Origin: UBA6168 sp039819485
GTDB taxonomy: Bacteria; Bacteroidota; Bacteroidia; Chitinophagales; Saprospiraceae
Length of the DNA: 64,000 nucleotides
Direction: 5' to 3'
NCBI GenBank assembly: GCA_039819485.1
Contig: JBCBRY010000024.1
Coordinates: 22,926 to 86,925 of the forward strand
Positions within the stretch are counted from its first letter, which is position 1; each line of letters starts with the position of its first letter. Positions 63,952-64,000 of the stretch are shown here, in pieces. The position numbers were made by a program, and so were the translations under genes. The notes under the pieces are model-generated. The model did not search any database. It saw only the letters and a list, made by a program, of their open reading frames with translations, and was not told where the DNA came from.

Positions 63952-64000
63952 AAGTGCCAAATATTCGAAAGTAAGTGAATCTTCATCGCAACCAATGACG
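63921..64000. repeat. Inverted repeat flanking a possible invertible segment
   Basis: Arms 63921-63940 and 63981-64000 match in reverse complement at 18 of 20 positions, the outer 13 (cgtcattggttgc) perfectly. The 40-bp spacer contains the stop codon of the lipoprotein ORF. The right arm ends exactly at the window edge, so its full length is not visible. Confidence 0.7.

Noticed and set aside
1..64000. tRNA, rRNA, IS elements, origin of replication
   Set aside because: No cloverleaf, rRNA segment, transposase or DnaA-box cluster could be recognised in the intergenic regions.

Overview
The window is a piece of a Bacteroidota chromosome, most likely from the Saprospiria (Lewinella/Haliscomenobacter-like relatives). 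The evidence is very large secreted proteins built of PKD and Ig-like modules that end in type IX secretion (T9SS) sorting domains (gliding-type 'type B' and 'type A'), a CarboxypepD-plug TonB receptor, Bacteroidota-style -7 boxes (TAnnTTTG), and family members typical of that phylum (PadR with a DHLCC-type partner, DUF1015, ABC-F). No rRNA, tRNA, CRISPR array or insertion sequence was found.

Layout. 1-13853: two tandem paralogous giant surface proteins (the first cut by the left edge), both with type B sorting domains and a variable number of a 51-residue 'GCDS' module. 13854-15307: a cluster of hairpins, then a PadR regulator with tandem operator-like repeats and a membrane-anchored M23 peptidase. 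15418-19703 (mostly minus): two small overlapping membrane-protein genes, an LpxD-type acyltransferase, YqeY (plus strand), an AAC(6')-like acetyltransferase, and an exosortase with an adjacent membrane partner. 19992-23339: TonB-dependent receptor and a divergent DUF3592-like membrane protein. 23725-34268: housekeeping genes (lon, nadA, CBS protein, DUF1015, thiolase, HD phosphohydrolase) interrupted by a two-gene O-antigen-ligase/outer-membrane cassette. 34922-41935: Prc/Tsp protease, ABC-F ATPase, Hsp20 and a lipoprotein. 42743-57558: a metzincin protease with 18 PKD domains (type A sorting), a small lipoprotein, an MtfA-like protein lacking its zinc ligands, and a 2421-residue pappalysin-like (M43) protease with type B sorting. 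57590-63951: helical hypothetical protein, radical SAM/SPASM enzyme, outer-membrane barrel protein, EamA transporter, peroxiredoxin-clpS-aat (N-end rule) and a short lipoprotein ORF at the right edge.

Together the genes describe a cell that invests heavily in T9SS-exported adhesins and proteases and has a proteostasis set (Lon, Prc, Hsp20, ClpS/Aat). The intergenic DNA carries at least four families of short dispersed hairpin repeats. The most unusual signals are (a) an inverted repeat at the right edge whose inversion would replace a stop with open reading frame in a lipoprotein gene; (b) tandem adhesin paralogs differing in module copy number (4 versus 8); (c) a degenerate MtfA-like protein; (d) an exosortase locus without a visible substrate; and (e) a near-identical TGNCA-type motif upstream of both lon and hsp20.
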